From DASUBV01 sp035763085 (GTDB lineage Bacteria; Actinomycetota; Actinomycetes; Streptosporangiales; Streptosporangiaceae): a stretch of 23,674 nucleotides of DNA. Below, piece after piece: positions 1 through 7,161 of the stretch (the first letter of the stretch is position 1; each line of letters starts with the position of its first letter). The notes under the pieces were generated by a model. The model saw only the letters and a list, made by a program, of their open reading frames with translations. It ran no database searches and was not told where the DNA came from. The position numbers were made by a program, and so were the translations under genes. Location: the NCBI GenBank assembly GCA_035763085.1, contig DASUBV010000134.1, positions 1-23,674 of the forward strand. Reading direction: 5' to 3'.

Positions 1-1278
1 CTGTCCACGAAGGGCTACCCGACCGACGGACCCGGCCAGCCCGGCAACATCATCCTCGACCGCCAGGGCCGCATCGTCTGGTTCGCGCCCAGCGGCAGCC
101 ACTCCTGGCTCGGCTTTGACACCCAGACCTACAAAGGCCAGCCGGTCCTGACCTGGTGGCAGGGCACGGTCAAGAACGGCTACGGCAAGGGCGAGGGAGT
201 GATCGCCGACGCCTCCTACCAGACGATCGCGACGGTCAAGGCAGGCAACGGGGTCATGACCGACCTGCATGAGTTCGTCATCACCCCGCAGGACACCGCG
301 CTGATCACCGCCTACCGGACGGCTCCTGCCGACCTGTCCAAGCTGGGTGGCAAGGCCAGCGGGGTGGTCTTGTCGGGCGTCGTCCAGGAGATCAACATTG
401 CGACCGGCCGGGTGCTGTTCGAATGGGACAGCCTGGACCACGTTGCCCCGGCCGATACCATGACGGCCTTCACCGGGGGCACGAGCAAGCTGCCGTTCGA
501 CTACTTCCACATCAACTCGATCGCCATCGCGCCCGACGGCGACCTGCTGATCTCCGCCCGTAACACCTGCGCCATCTACAAGGTCTCGCGACCCGGCGGC
601 CAGATCGTCTGGCGGCTCGGCGGCAAGCAGTCCAGTTTCCACATGGGCCAGGGCGCGCGGTTCTACTTCCAGCATCACGCGCGCCCGCACGGCGCGAGCG
701 GGCTGAGCATCTTCGACGACGGCGGGTCGCCGCCGCAGATCGAGAAGCAGTCCCGCGCGATCCTGCTGGACCTGGACACCTCAGCCATGACAGCGACGCT
801 GCGCAAGCAGTACCTGCACCCGGCCGGCGTCGCGGCGGCCAATCAGGGCAGCATGCAGGTCCTGCCCGATGGCCGGGTCTTCGTCGGCTGGGGAAACCAG
901 CCCTACTTCTCCGAGTTCTCCGCGGACGGCAAGATCAGGCTCGAAGGTGAGTTCCCGGTGGGCGATCAGTCCTACCGGGCCTTCACGGCAGCATGGCATG
1001 GCCGCCCGACCGGCAAGCCGGCGGTCGTCGCCCGCGTCAACCCGGCCGGAGGCACCGTGGTCTACGTGAGCTGGAACGGCGCCACGGATGTCGCGGGCTG
1101 GGTCGTGCGCGGCGGCAAGACGTCTGCCTCTTTGGCTCAGGTCGGACGGCAGGAGTGGCTAGGCTTTGAGACTGCCATCGCGGTCGCCAATGCGGGCCCC
1201 TATTTCGCCGTGACCGCTGTTGATGCGCAGGGCAAGGCCCTCGGAGACTCGGAGGCGGTGAAGGTCGGTAATGCCTGA
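1..1278 (+). CDS. Arylsulfotransferase-like protein, 5' end cut by window edge
   Basis: The reading frame is open from base 1, so the N-terminus lies outside the window; 425 residues are visible. It is closely similar over its whole visible length to the next gene. Shared blocks are LTWWQG, DLHEF, a FHINSI block (H-x-N), SARN, WRLGGK, a QHH cluster and VGWGNQPYFSEF. These fit the secreted arylsulfotransferase family (ASST), beta-propeller enzymes that move a sulfate group from one phenolic ester to another phenol without PAPS. In the E. coli enzyme, as I recall it, the active site uses histidines, an Asn and an Arg, and plausible counterparts (DLHEF, HxN, SARN, QHH) are all present, so the protein looks intact where visible. 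The C-terminal ~75 residues (VVYVSWNGAT onward) look like a small beta-sandwich add-on. The export signal, if any, is not visible. The substrate is unknown. The stop overlaps the start of the next gene by 8 bases, so the two are probably co-translated. Confidence 0.85.
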   Translation: MSTKGYPTDGPGQPGNIILDRQGRIVWFAPSGSHSWLGFDTQTYKGQPVLTWWQGTVKNGYGKGEGVIADASYQTIATVKAGNGVMTDLHEFVITPQDTALITAYRTAPADLSKLGGKASGVVLSGVVQEINIATGRVLFEWDSLDHVAPADTMTAFTGGTSKLPFDYFHINSIAIAPDGDLLISARNTCAIYKVSRPGGQIVWRLGGKQSSFHMGQGARFYFQHHARPHGASGLSIFDDGGSPPQIEKQSRAILLDLDTSAMTATLRKQYLHPAGVAAANQGSMQVLPDGRVFVGWGNQPYFSEFSADGKIRLEGEFPVGDQSYRAFTAAWHGRPTGKPAVVARVNPAGGTVVYVSWNGATDVAGWVVRGGKTSASLAQVGRQEWLGFETAIAVANAGPYFAVTAVDAQGKALGDSEAVKVGNA

Positions 1279-2851
1279 GGTAGTGCCTGGTCCGGGGTCG
1301 GGAAAGCCGCCACCGGCACTGAGTGAGCTGGATGACCAGGCGCAGCCGGCACGACAGGTACTGCCGCGACGGCAGATGCTGCTTCTCGGCGGAGGGGTCG
1401 CGGCTGGCGCCGCGCTGCTGGGCGGCTGCACGACCCAGCCGCAGCCCGAGAACGCCGCATCCGACAGCGGAGTCAGTCCCGGCGCCCCGGCTGTCCGGCA
1501 TTACAAGTCGCGGCCCGACCTGCGGCCCGCCGCGGCGGTAGTAGATACGAACACCGGCCAACCGGCGCCCGGCGTGGTCCTGCTCGACAGCCACGCCGGC
1601 GTCGGCCAGCAGGGGCCGATGATCCTGGACAACGCCGGCGAGCTGGTGTGGTTCCGGCCGCTGTCGGCGGGCCAGACGCCCAAGCTGCGGGCCATGAACG
1701 TGCGCGTCCAGCACTACCAGGGCGAGCCGGTGCTCACCTGGTGGCAGGGCAGCGTCGTGAATGCCCACGGCGAGGGGCACTACGTGCTGGCCAACTCCCA
1801 TTACAAGCAGATCGCTCAGGTCCATGGGCACGGCGGGCTGTCCGGCGACCTGCACGAGTTCCTGCTCACCCCGGCCGGGACCGCGCTGTTCAGCTGCTAC
1901 GGCCAGGCGACCGCCGACCTGCGGTCGATCGGCGGCACGGCGAGCCACCCGTACTTCTACGGCGTGGTCCAGGAAGTCGACGTGGCGACCGGCAAGCTGG
2001 TCTTCCAGTGGCGCAGTGACCAGCACGTCTCCTTCAGCTCGTCCTACGCGCCGATCAGCCACGACACCTCACGGCCCTGGGATCACTTCCACATCAACTC
2101 GATCACCGTGGCCCCAGACGGCAACCTGCTGGTCTCCGCTCGTAACACCTGGACCGTCTACAAGGTCCATCGCAAGACCGGCGCCGTGATGTGGCGGATG
2201 GGCGGCAAGCACAACAGCTTCACGATGGGCCCGAAGGCCAAGTTCTCCTGGCAGCACCACGTGACGCAGCACGCCGACGGCAGGTTCACGATCTTCGACA
2301 ACGAGTCCGGCGACTACAAGACCGGCACGAACTCACGCGGGCTGGTGCTGCACGTCGACGAGAAGCGCAGGCACGCGTCCTTCGTCCGCCAGTACAACCC
2401 GCCGGTGCCGATCCTGAGCGCGGCGCTGGGCAGCGTTCAGGACCTGCCGGGCGGCAATGTGCTGGTGGGCTGGGGCGAGCGCCCGTACTTCACCGAGTAC
2501 AAGCGCGACGGGTCGATTGTGTTCAGCGGCCACCTGAAGGGCAAGGGCACCTACGACTACCGGGCGTTCAAGTCCGCGTGGACGGGCCGGCCGGCTGGCC
2601 ACCCGGCCATCGCGGTCAGCTCGTCGGGCAGCGGGATGAACGTCTACGCCAGCTGGAACGGCGACACCCGGGTCCGGCACTGGAAGGTGCTGGCCGGATC
2701 AGCGGCCGGGAACCTCAGCGTCGTGGCGCAGGCCAGGCGGCACGGATTCGAGACCCACATCCCGGTCCCCCGGCACGCCGCCTACGTCGCTGCCGCCGGG
2801 TACGACAGCGCCGGGCACGAGCTCGGCCGCTCTCCCGTGCACCACCTCTGA
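1271..2851 (+). CDS. Arylsulfotransferase-like lipoprotein, tandem paralogue
   Basis: This is a 526-residue protein starting at an ATG that overlaps the stop of the previous gene. The N-terminus has a twin-arginine pair (R33-R34, in PRRQMLLL), a hydrophobic stretch and a lipobox-like LGGC ending at Cys53. This suggests export, perhaps by Tat, and lipid anchoring to the outer face of the membrane. The mature part carries the ASST-type blocks: DLHEF with H195, DHFHINSI with H274 and N276, SARN with R291, and the histidine cluster H329/H330/H334. It ends with the same WNGDT-type C-terminal module as its neighbour. ASST enzymes transfer sulfate between phenolic compounds outside the cytoplasm; the substrate here is unknown. 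The overlap and similarity point to a local tandem duplication and one transcript. Calling it a true sulfotransferase rests on family resemblance only. Confidence 0.85.
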   Translation: MPEVVPGPGSGKPPPALSELDDQAQPARQVLPRRQMLLLGGGVAAGAALLGGCTTQPQPENAASDSGVSPGAPAVRHYKSRPDLRPAAAVVDTNTGQPAPGVVLLDSHAGVGQQGPMILDNAGELVWFRPLSAGQTPKLRAMNVRVQHYQGEPVLTWWQGSVVNAHGEGHYVLANSHYKQIAQVHGHGGLSGDLHEFLLTPAGTALFSCYGQATADLRSIGGTASHPYFYGVVQEVDVATGKLVFQWRSDQHVSFSSSYAPISHDTSRPWDHFHINSITVAPDGNLLVSARNTWTVYKVHRKTGAVMWRMGGKHNSFTMGPKAKFSWQHHVTQHADGRFTIFDNESGDYKTGTNSRGLVLHVDEKRRHASFVRQYNPPVPILSAALGSVQDLPGGNVLVGWGERPYFTEYKRDGSIVFSGHLKGKGTYDYRAFKSAWTGRPAGHPAIAVSSSGSGMNVYASWNGDTRVRHWKVLAGSAAGNLSVVAQARRHGFETHIPVPRHAAYVAAAGYDSAGHELGRSPVHHL

Positions 2852-2884
2852 GGTGCCGCACGGCGGAGCGGCCGAGCGCGCCGG

Positions 2885-3925
2885 TCAGCCGAAGAAGACC
2901 TCGGCCTCGGCGTAGCGGTCCGGCGGCACCACCTTCAGCTGGGTGGTCGCCTCGGCCAGCGGCACGCGGTCGATGTTCGTTCCGTGCAGCGCCACCATCA
3001 TCCCGAACGCCCCGTCGGCGACCGCCCGGATCGCGTGGACGCCGAACCGCGTGGCCAGCACCCGGTCAAAGGCGGTCGGGGTGCCGCCGCGCTGGATGTG
3101 CCCGAGGACGGTGCAGCGCGCCTCCTTGCCGGTCCGGCGCTCGATCTCGTCGGCCAGCATCTGGCCGACGCCGCCGAGCCGCGCGTGCCCGAAGGCGTCC
3201 AGCTTCTGGTCGGCGATCTCGCCGGAGCTCTTCGGGTGCGCGCCCTCCGCGACCACCACGATGGGCGCGTACCGGGTCTGGAACCGGTGCTCCACGTAAG
3301 CGCAGACCTGCTCGATGTCGAACGGGTTCTCCGGGATCAGGATGACGTTAGCGCCGCCGGCCATGCCCGCGTGCAGGGCGATCCAGCCGGCGCTGCGGCC
3401 CATGACCTCCACGATCAGCGCCCGGTGGTGGCTCTCCGCGGTGGTGTGCAGCCGGTCGATGGCCTCCATCGCGATGTTGACCGCGGTGTCGAAGCCGAAG
3501 GTGAAGTCGGTCGCGCCCAGGTCGTTGTCGATCGTCTTGGGCACCCCGACAACGTTGACCCCGGCGGCGTCCAGCCGGCTGGCCACGCCCAGGGTGTCCT
3601 CGCCGCCGATCGCGATCAGCGCGTCCACGCCCAGGCTGGACAGGTTCTCCTTGATCCGGTCCAGGCCGGACATACCGCCGGCGGCTGCCGCCTCGCCCAG
3701 CGGGTTGGTCCGGGACGAGCCCAGGATCGTGCCGCCCTGCGGCAGGATGCCGCGGACTGCCTGCACGTCCAGGACCATCGTGTCGCCCTCGAGCGGGCCG
3801 CGCCAGCCGTCGCGGAACCCGATGAACTCAAAGCCGTGCTCAGCCGCGCCGGTCCGCACCACAGCGCGGATCACCGCATTCAGGCCGGGGCAGTCACCGC
3901 CTCCGGTCAGCACTCCAACTCGCAT
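2885..3925 (-). CDS. pfkA: 6-phosphofructokinase (donor site PPi-like)
   Basis: The 346-residue protein phosphorylates fructose 6-phosphate to fructose 1,6-bisphosphate, the committed step of glycolysis, in the cytoplasm. The ATG at 3925 is chosen because GGAGGGA lies just upstream; the frame stays open further upstream without support. Visible motifs are GGGDCPGLN (residues 8-16), GGEDT (107-111), PKTIDND (129-135, with catalytic Asp133), MGRSAGW and the HIQRGGTPTAFDR block. The length is normal for the actinobacterial family. The residue after the acidic one in GGED is Asp110, and Lys130 precedes TIDND. In classical ATP enzymes both positions are Gly; Asp plus Lys is the pattern linked with pyrophosphate-dependent enzymes. 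It could therefore be a Pfp-type, reversible PPi enzyme, although related Streptomyces proteins with this pattern are generally annotated as ATP enzymes. It is transcribed away from plsC-side DNA of unclear content and converges on the sulfotransferase gene. Confidence 0.93.
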   Translation of the reverse strand: MRVGVLTGGGDCPGLNAVIRAVVRTGAAEHGFEFIGFRDGWRGPLEGDTMVLDVQAVRGILPQGGTILGSSRTNPLGEAAAAGGMSGLDRIKENLSSLGVDALIAIGGEDTLGVASRLDAAGVNVVGVPKTIDNDLGATDFTFGFDTAVNIAMEAIDRLHTTAESHHRALIVEVMGRSAGWIALHAGMAGGANVILIPENPFDIEQVCAYVEHRFQTRYAPIVVVAEGAHPKSSGEIADQKLDAFGHARLGGVGQMLADEIERRTGKEARCTVLGHIQRGGTPTAFDRVLATRFGVHAIRAVADGAFGMMVALHGTNIDRVPLAEATTQLKVVPPDRYAEAEVFFG

Positions 3926-4410
3926 GGAACTCCCTCCAGCTTTACCCGCCCCGTCACCCTGAGTGCCCATGAGCGTCCTGGCGATATGACGCCGGCACGA
4001 CGGGCGCCGCTGCCCGGGTCGTGACCGCCGATGGCACGGTAGCAGGTCTGCGGGAGCGGGAAATCCAGCCGCGGCTTTCCCTCTGCAGACCCATGCGAAA
4101 CGGCGGGCGCCAGCGTTGCCCGAGGTCGTGCGGGGCCGCCGCCGGCACCAGCCTGGCTCAGGCCGTGCGCCGGGCCAGACTACCCGGCTAGCGGAGGAAA
4201 ATGGCCAGTATGCGATGCCTGCGGCCCCAGCTGAGCCGTCTGTGCGGGTCGCTGCGCCTGGCCGCCCGCCTGAACAACCACCTGGACCTCAGCGACGACG
4301 ACCTGGGCGCGCCGGTCTGGGTCTGCTCGACCTGCGGATGTCCTGGGCTGCGGCCTGGCCGGGCCTGCGGTACCTCGGCTAGCCGACTCGCTGGCTGGCC
4401 CCGTCGCCAG
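3926..4410. other. 485-base stretch between pfkA and plsC
   Basis: This stretch holds the upstream region of pfkA (3926 to about 4050) and the downstream end of plsC. A weak inverted repeat, GCTGGC/GCCAGC at 4394-4411 with a six-base loop, overlaps the plsC stop and could help termination. I saw no convincing sigma-factor boxes. The only coding-like signal is the candidate small gene listed at 4201-4382. Confidence 0.5.
4201..4382 (+). pseudogene. Possible small gene, apparently frame-broken
   Basis: An ATG at 4201 follows GGAGGAAA at ideal spacing. In this frame codons 13-44 all end in G or C, as real genes here do (sample residues: RLAARLNNHLDLSDDDLGAP). After about 4335 the third positions lose this bias, while the frame one base back becomes G/C-biased from about 4317 and reaches a TAG at 4382. 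Read with a -1 shift near 4315-4335, it would encode a protein of about 60 residues ending in WAAAWPGLRYLG. Without a shift the frame runs on antisense through plsC to 5037, which is unlikely. It could be a decayed gene, a sequencing error, a programmed shift, or chance. I do not recognise the protein. Confidence 0.25.
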
Positions 4411-5187
4411 CTAGTTCCGCTCGGTGGCCCGCTCCTCCTCCTCGGGGGCGGCGCCGTTCGCGCTGGGCTCGGCGTGCCCCTTGCGGAGCGCCTGCAGCGG
4501 ATTCTTGCCGCGCTGGGCGTACTCGTCCACGTACTCCTGGCCGGACAGCTTCATGAGCTCGTACATGATCTCGTCGGTCATCGCGCGCAGCACGACATGG
4601 TCGTCCTGCATGCCGTAGTAGCGGGAGAAGTCCAGTGGCTTGCCGAACCGCACGCCGGGCCGGACCCGCAGCCGGGGGGTGATCTTGCCGGGCGGCTGGA
4701 ACTCGAAGCCGCCGACCATCGCGGTGGGCACGACCGGTGCCCTGGCCTCCAGGGCCAGCCGGGCCACGCCGGTCTTGCCCCGGTACAGCCGCCCGTCGGG
4801 CGTCCTGGTGCCCTCCGGGTAGATGCCGAGCAGCTCACCCCTGGCCAGCACACGCAGCCCGGTGCGCAGCGCCCGCTCGCTGGCCGCGCCGCCCGATCGG
4901 TCCACCGGGATCTGCCCGACCCCGCTGAAGAACGCCTTGCTGACCAGGCCCTTGAGGCCGCGGCCGGTGAAGTACTCGGCCTTGGCCAGGAACACCACCT
5001 TGCGCGGCAGCGGCAGCGGCGCGAAGAAGTGATCTGAGAAGGACAGGTGGTTGCTGGCCAGGATGGCCGGCCCTTCGCGCGGCACGTTCTGAGTTCCCTC
5101 GGCCCAGGGCCGGAAGACAAGGTTGAGGACGGGCCACAGCACCGCTTTGACCACCCAGTAGAACACGGTCATATGTTCGCACGTCAC
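4411..5187 (-). CDS. plsC: 1-acyl-sn-glycerol-3-phosphate acyltransferase family protein
   Basis: The family transfers an acyl chain to lysophosphatidic acid to make phosphatidic acid, the precursor of membrane phospholipids, at the inner face of the membrane. The 258-residue product has the two family hallmarks: the HX4D motif NHLSFSD (His47, Asp52) and PEGTR (124-128), followed by a third block around VVPTAMVG. A hydrophobic N-terminal stretch (about residues 8-25) suits membrane association. The C-terminus is charged (EEEERATERN) and probably disordered. The start is uncertain: GTG at 5187 gives the full frame and an ATG at 5172 gives a product five residues shorter, and neither has a strong ribosome site. 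It is divergent from the hydrolase gene at 5336, with 148 bases between. Other acyl acceptors are possible, since the family is broad. Confidence 0.9.
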   Translation of the reverse strand: MTCEHMTVFYWVVKAVLWPVLNLVFRPWAEGTQNVPREGPAILASNHLSFSDHFFAPLPLPRKVVFLAKAEYFTGRGLKGLVSKAFFSGVGQIPVDRSGGAASERALRTGLRVLARGELLGIYPEGTRTPDGRLYRGKTGVARLALEARAPVVPTAMVGGFEFQPPGKITPRLRVRPGVRFGKPLDFSRYYGMQDDHVVLRAMTDEIMYELMKLSGQEYVDEYAQRGKNPLQALRKGHAEPSANGAAPEEEERATERN

Positions 5188-5335
5188 CAGTCACCCGGGA
5201 CACGGCCAGCCGGGCTAGATCACCGGTGTCGCCGCGAGCCTGCTGCGCGGCCGGGCTTTCAGTGCCCAGCAGCTGCCGCCCGGCGGCCGGGCGTGGGACG
5301 ATCGGAAGCCGGAGCCCCTGCCGAGAGGACCTGCC

Positions 5336-6106
5336 ATGCCGCTGATGCCCGGGGCCGAGCCCTTCAGTCGCGAGGGCGGCGCCACCGGGGTACTGCTGTG
5401 CCACGGGTTCACCGGCACGCCGCAGTCGATGCGGCCGTGGGCGGAGTTCCTGGCCGACGCCGGGCTGAGCGTGCTGCTGCCCCGGCTGCCCGGCCACGGC
5501 ACGACCTGGCAGGAGATGGCCCGGACGCGCTGGGAGGACTGGTTCGCCGAGGTGGACCGCGCGCTCGCTCAGCTGCGCACGTGGTCAGACGAGATCTTCG
5601 TGATGGGCTTGTCGATGGGCGGCTGCCTGGCGCTGCGGCTGGCCGAGCTGCATGGCCAGGCGATCAGCGGCCTGGTCCTGGTCAACCCGTCGGTCACGGC
5701 GGATACCCGGCTGTTCATGCTCGCGCCGGTGCTCAAGCTGGTGATCCCGTCGCTGAAGGGCATCGGCAGCGACATCAAGAAGGAGCAGACCAGCGAGTTG
5801 GGCTACGACCGCACCCCGGTGAAGGCAGCGGCGACGCTGCCCGGGCTGTGGCGGGTGACCACCGAGCACCTGGGCGAGGTCAGCCAGCCGGTGCTGACCT
5901 ACAAGAGCGTGACGGATCACGTGGTCGGGCCGAAGAGCCTGGAACTACTGCGGTCGCGGCTGCCGGCCGGGCAGCTGGAGGTGCGCGAGCTGCCCGACAG
6001 CTATCACGTCGCGACCCTGGACAACGACGCGGAGACCATCTTCACTGGGAGCCTGGAGTTCGTCCGAACGCACAGTCGCGCGAGCCGGGGGTCGGGCAGG
6101 GAATGA
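5336..6106 (+). CDS. Alpha/beta hydrolase, carboxylesterase or monoacylglycerol-lipase type
   Basis: This is a 256-residue cytoplasmic hydrolase with a full catalytic triad visible: Ser93 in the nucleophile elbow GLSMGG, Asp194 in SVTDHVVGP, and His224 in DSYHVATLD. The oxyanion-hole motif is CHGFTGTP (22-29). The overall pattern matches the Est30/YvaK-type carboxylesterases and bacterial monoacylglycerol lipases, which cleave short to medium acyl esters. The start ATG has GAGAGGA a few bases upstream. It is followed after four bases by the next gene, so both are likely in one operon. Its position beside plsC and upstream of the acyl-CoA ligase suggests lipid-related work, but that is only context. 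The real substrate is unknown. Confidence 0.9.
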   Translation: MPLMPGAEPFSREGGATGVLLCHGFTGTPQSMRPWAEFLADAGLSVLLPRLPGHGTTWQEMARTRWEDWFAEVDRALAQLRTWSDEIFVMGLSMGGCLALRLAELHGQAISGLVLVNPSVTADTRLFMLAPVLKLVIPSLKGIGSDIKKEQTSELGYDRTPVKAAATLPGLWRVTTEHLGEVSQPVLTYKSVTDHVVGPKSLELLRSRLPAGQLEVRELPDSYHVATLDNDAETIFTGSLEFVRTHSRASRGSGRE

Positions 6107-6110
6107 CATA

Positions 6111-7010
6111 GTGGGCGGAAACGGGGACGTGCACGGCGACGTCAGCGGCGAGGAGGCGGCCTGGCGCGACCTGATCGCGCGGTTCGACCAGCCGGTGGAC
6201 ACGGTCATGGCCGAGCCTCCGTGGCCGGCCAGGGAGGACCTGAACGGCGCTGGCACGGATGAGCCTCCGGCGGACCGGGGCCGGGGGACATCGGGAGCTC
6301 AGGGGACGGACGGTGCGAGCCCGGCCGGTGACGGCTCCGGTGCTGCCGGCCCTGCTGGTGCCGGCAGTTCTGGCGAGGCGGGTGCTTCTGGCGGCGCCGG
6401 TAGTTCTGACGGTACCGGTGCTTCTGGCGGCACCGGTGCATCTGACGCTGCCGGTGGTTCTGGCAGTTCCGGTAATCCTGCAGGTGCGGGTAGTTCTGTC
6501 GGCGCGGGCAGGACTGACGACGCGGGCAGGACTGGCAGCGCCGAAGGCCCGGCGGCGCCTGGTGGAACGGCTGGTGCTGGAGCAGCGGGTCTAGATGACG
6601 CCGACCTGACGGGCACGGACACCGAGCCCGCGGCGGACCGGCCGGGGGCAGGCGCCAGCGGCTGGGACATCGCGGAGGCGCCGGGCGGCCGGCGCCGGAT
6701 CATCCGGCGGGCAGCCCCGGTGCCGCGGCCCGCGCCGGCCGACGAAGAGCTGGATGACCCCGACGAGGACGAGACATACAAACCGCCGCCGCCCGAGCCG
6801 CTGCCGGAACTGGACCCGCTGGCCAAGGGCGCGTGGCTGGGCCTCCTCGGCGGCCCTGGCTACCTGCTGGTGGCCACGCTCGTGGGGTGGCACGTCTCGG
6901 ACTTCGCGGCGCTGGTGGCCATCGTGGCGTTCATCGGCGGATTCGCGACGCTGGTCTTGCGGATGGGCGACAAGCCGCGTGACGACGACGATGACGGCGC
7001 GGTCGTCTGA
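6111..7010 (+). CDS. Conserved actinobacterial membrane-anchored protein with Gly/Ala/Ser repeat linker
   Basis: The function is unknown. The 299-residue frame starts with GTG four bases after the hydrolase stop, with GGGCAGGGA upstream. Three parts can be seen. The short N-terminal segment has EEAAWRDLIARFD (14-26), which resembles the conserved start of a family often found at this place in Streptomyces. The long middle is low-complexity and rich in Gly, Ala and Ser; residues 84-143 form ten six-residue repeats. The C-terminal part has a proline-rich stretch (KPPPPEPLPELDP) and two predicted membrane helices (about 241-260 and 265-284), with a highly acidic tail (DDDDD). Both ends are probably cytoplasmic, with the linker extended. 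The conserved ends suggest a real gene whose middle has expanded. Operon partner: the upstream hydrolase. Confidence 0.8.
   Translation: MGGNGDVHGDVSGEEAAWRDLIARFDQPVDTVMAEPPWPAREDLNGAGTDEPPADRGRGTSGAQGTDGASPAGDGSGAAGPAGAGSSGEAGASGGAGSSDGTGASGGTGASDAAGGSGSSGNPAGAGSSVGAGRTDDAGRTGSAEGPAAPGGTAGAGAAGLDDADLTGTDTEPAADRPGAGASGWDIAEAPGGRRRIIRRAAPVPRPAPADEELDDPDEDETYKPPPPEPLPELDPLAKGAWLGLLGGPGYLLVATLVGWHVSDFAALVAIVAFIGGFATLVLRMGDKPRDDDDDGAVV
6360..6539 (+). repeat. Ten in-frame 18-base tandem units within a coding region
   Basis: Ten consecutive degenerate 18-base units with a core like (g/a)ccGGT-gcTTCTgacggt encode hexapeptides of the pattern A/T-G-x-S-G/D-x. The middle units (6396-6467) are most alike; the last two drift to AGRTDD and AGRTGS. 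The unit is a multiple of three, so copy-number change keeps the frame. Confidence 0.85.
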
Positions 7011-7024
7011 GCGGCCCTGCTGAG

Positions 7025-7161
7025 ACCGGTCAGACGAGCTGAGGTGAGTCAGCCGGGGTGAGTGTGGTTGGTCGCCGGCACCCGTCAGTCGAGCTTAGAT
7101 GGGTCAGCCAGGACGAGAGTGGTCAGCCGCTGGCACCGGTCAGTCACGCTGGCAGCGGTCA
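7025..7161. repeat. 55-base imperfect direct repeat, about 2.5 copies
   Basis: Copies begin at 7025, 7080 and 7135, each opening with ACC(g/c)GTCAG. The first two are complete and match at 42 of 55 positions by my hand alignment. The third is cut short at the glucokinase stop codon. The block fills almost the whole gap between the convergent genes ending at 7010 and 7159. I see no open frame and no clear hairpin terminator in it. Confidence 0.75.

Noticed and set aside
1037..2062. Long minus-strand open frame opposite the arylsulfotransferase genes
   Set aside because: It is Arg/Pro/Ala-rich, crosses two clear genes on the other strand, has no ribosome site, and lacks G/C bias at third positions of its own frame. 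It is a shadow of GC-rich coding DNA.
2842..2856. Short palindrome CACCTC-T-GAGGTG over the sulfotransferase stop
   Set aside because: The loop is a single base and the stem six bases, too tight to be a credible terminator.
2191..3345. Plus-strand 384-codon frame spanning the end of the sulfotransferase and pfkA
   Set aside because: It overlaps two genes on different strands, and its product is low-complexity Arg/Pro sequence. No motif supports it.
4201..5037. Unshifted 278-codon frame from the ATG at 4201
   Set aside because: Only the first ~45 codons look coding; the remainder is exactly antisense to plsC and has shadow composition. Only the short part is kept as a candidate.
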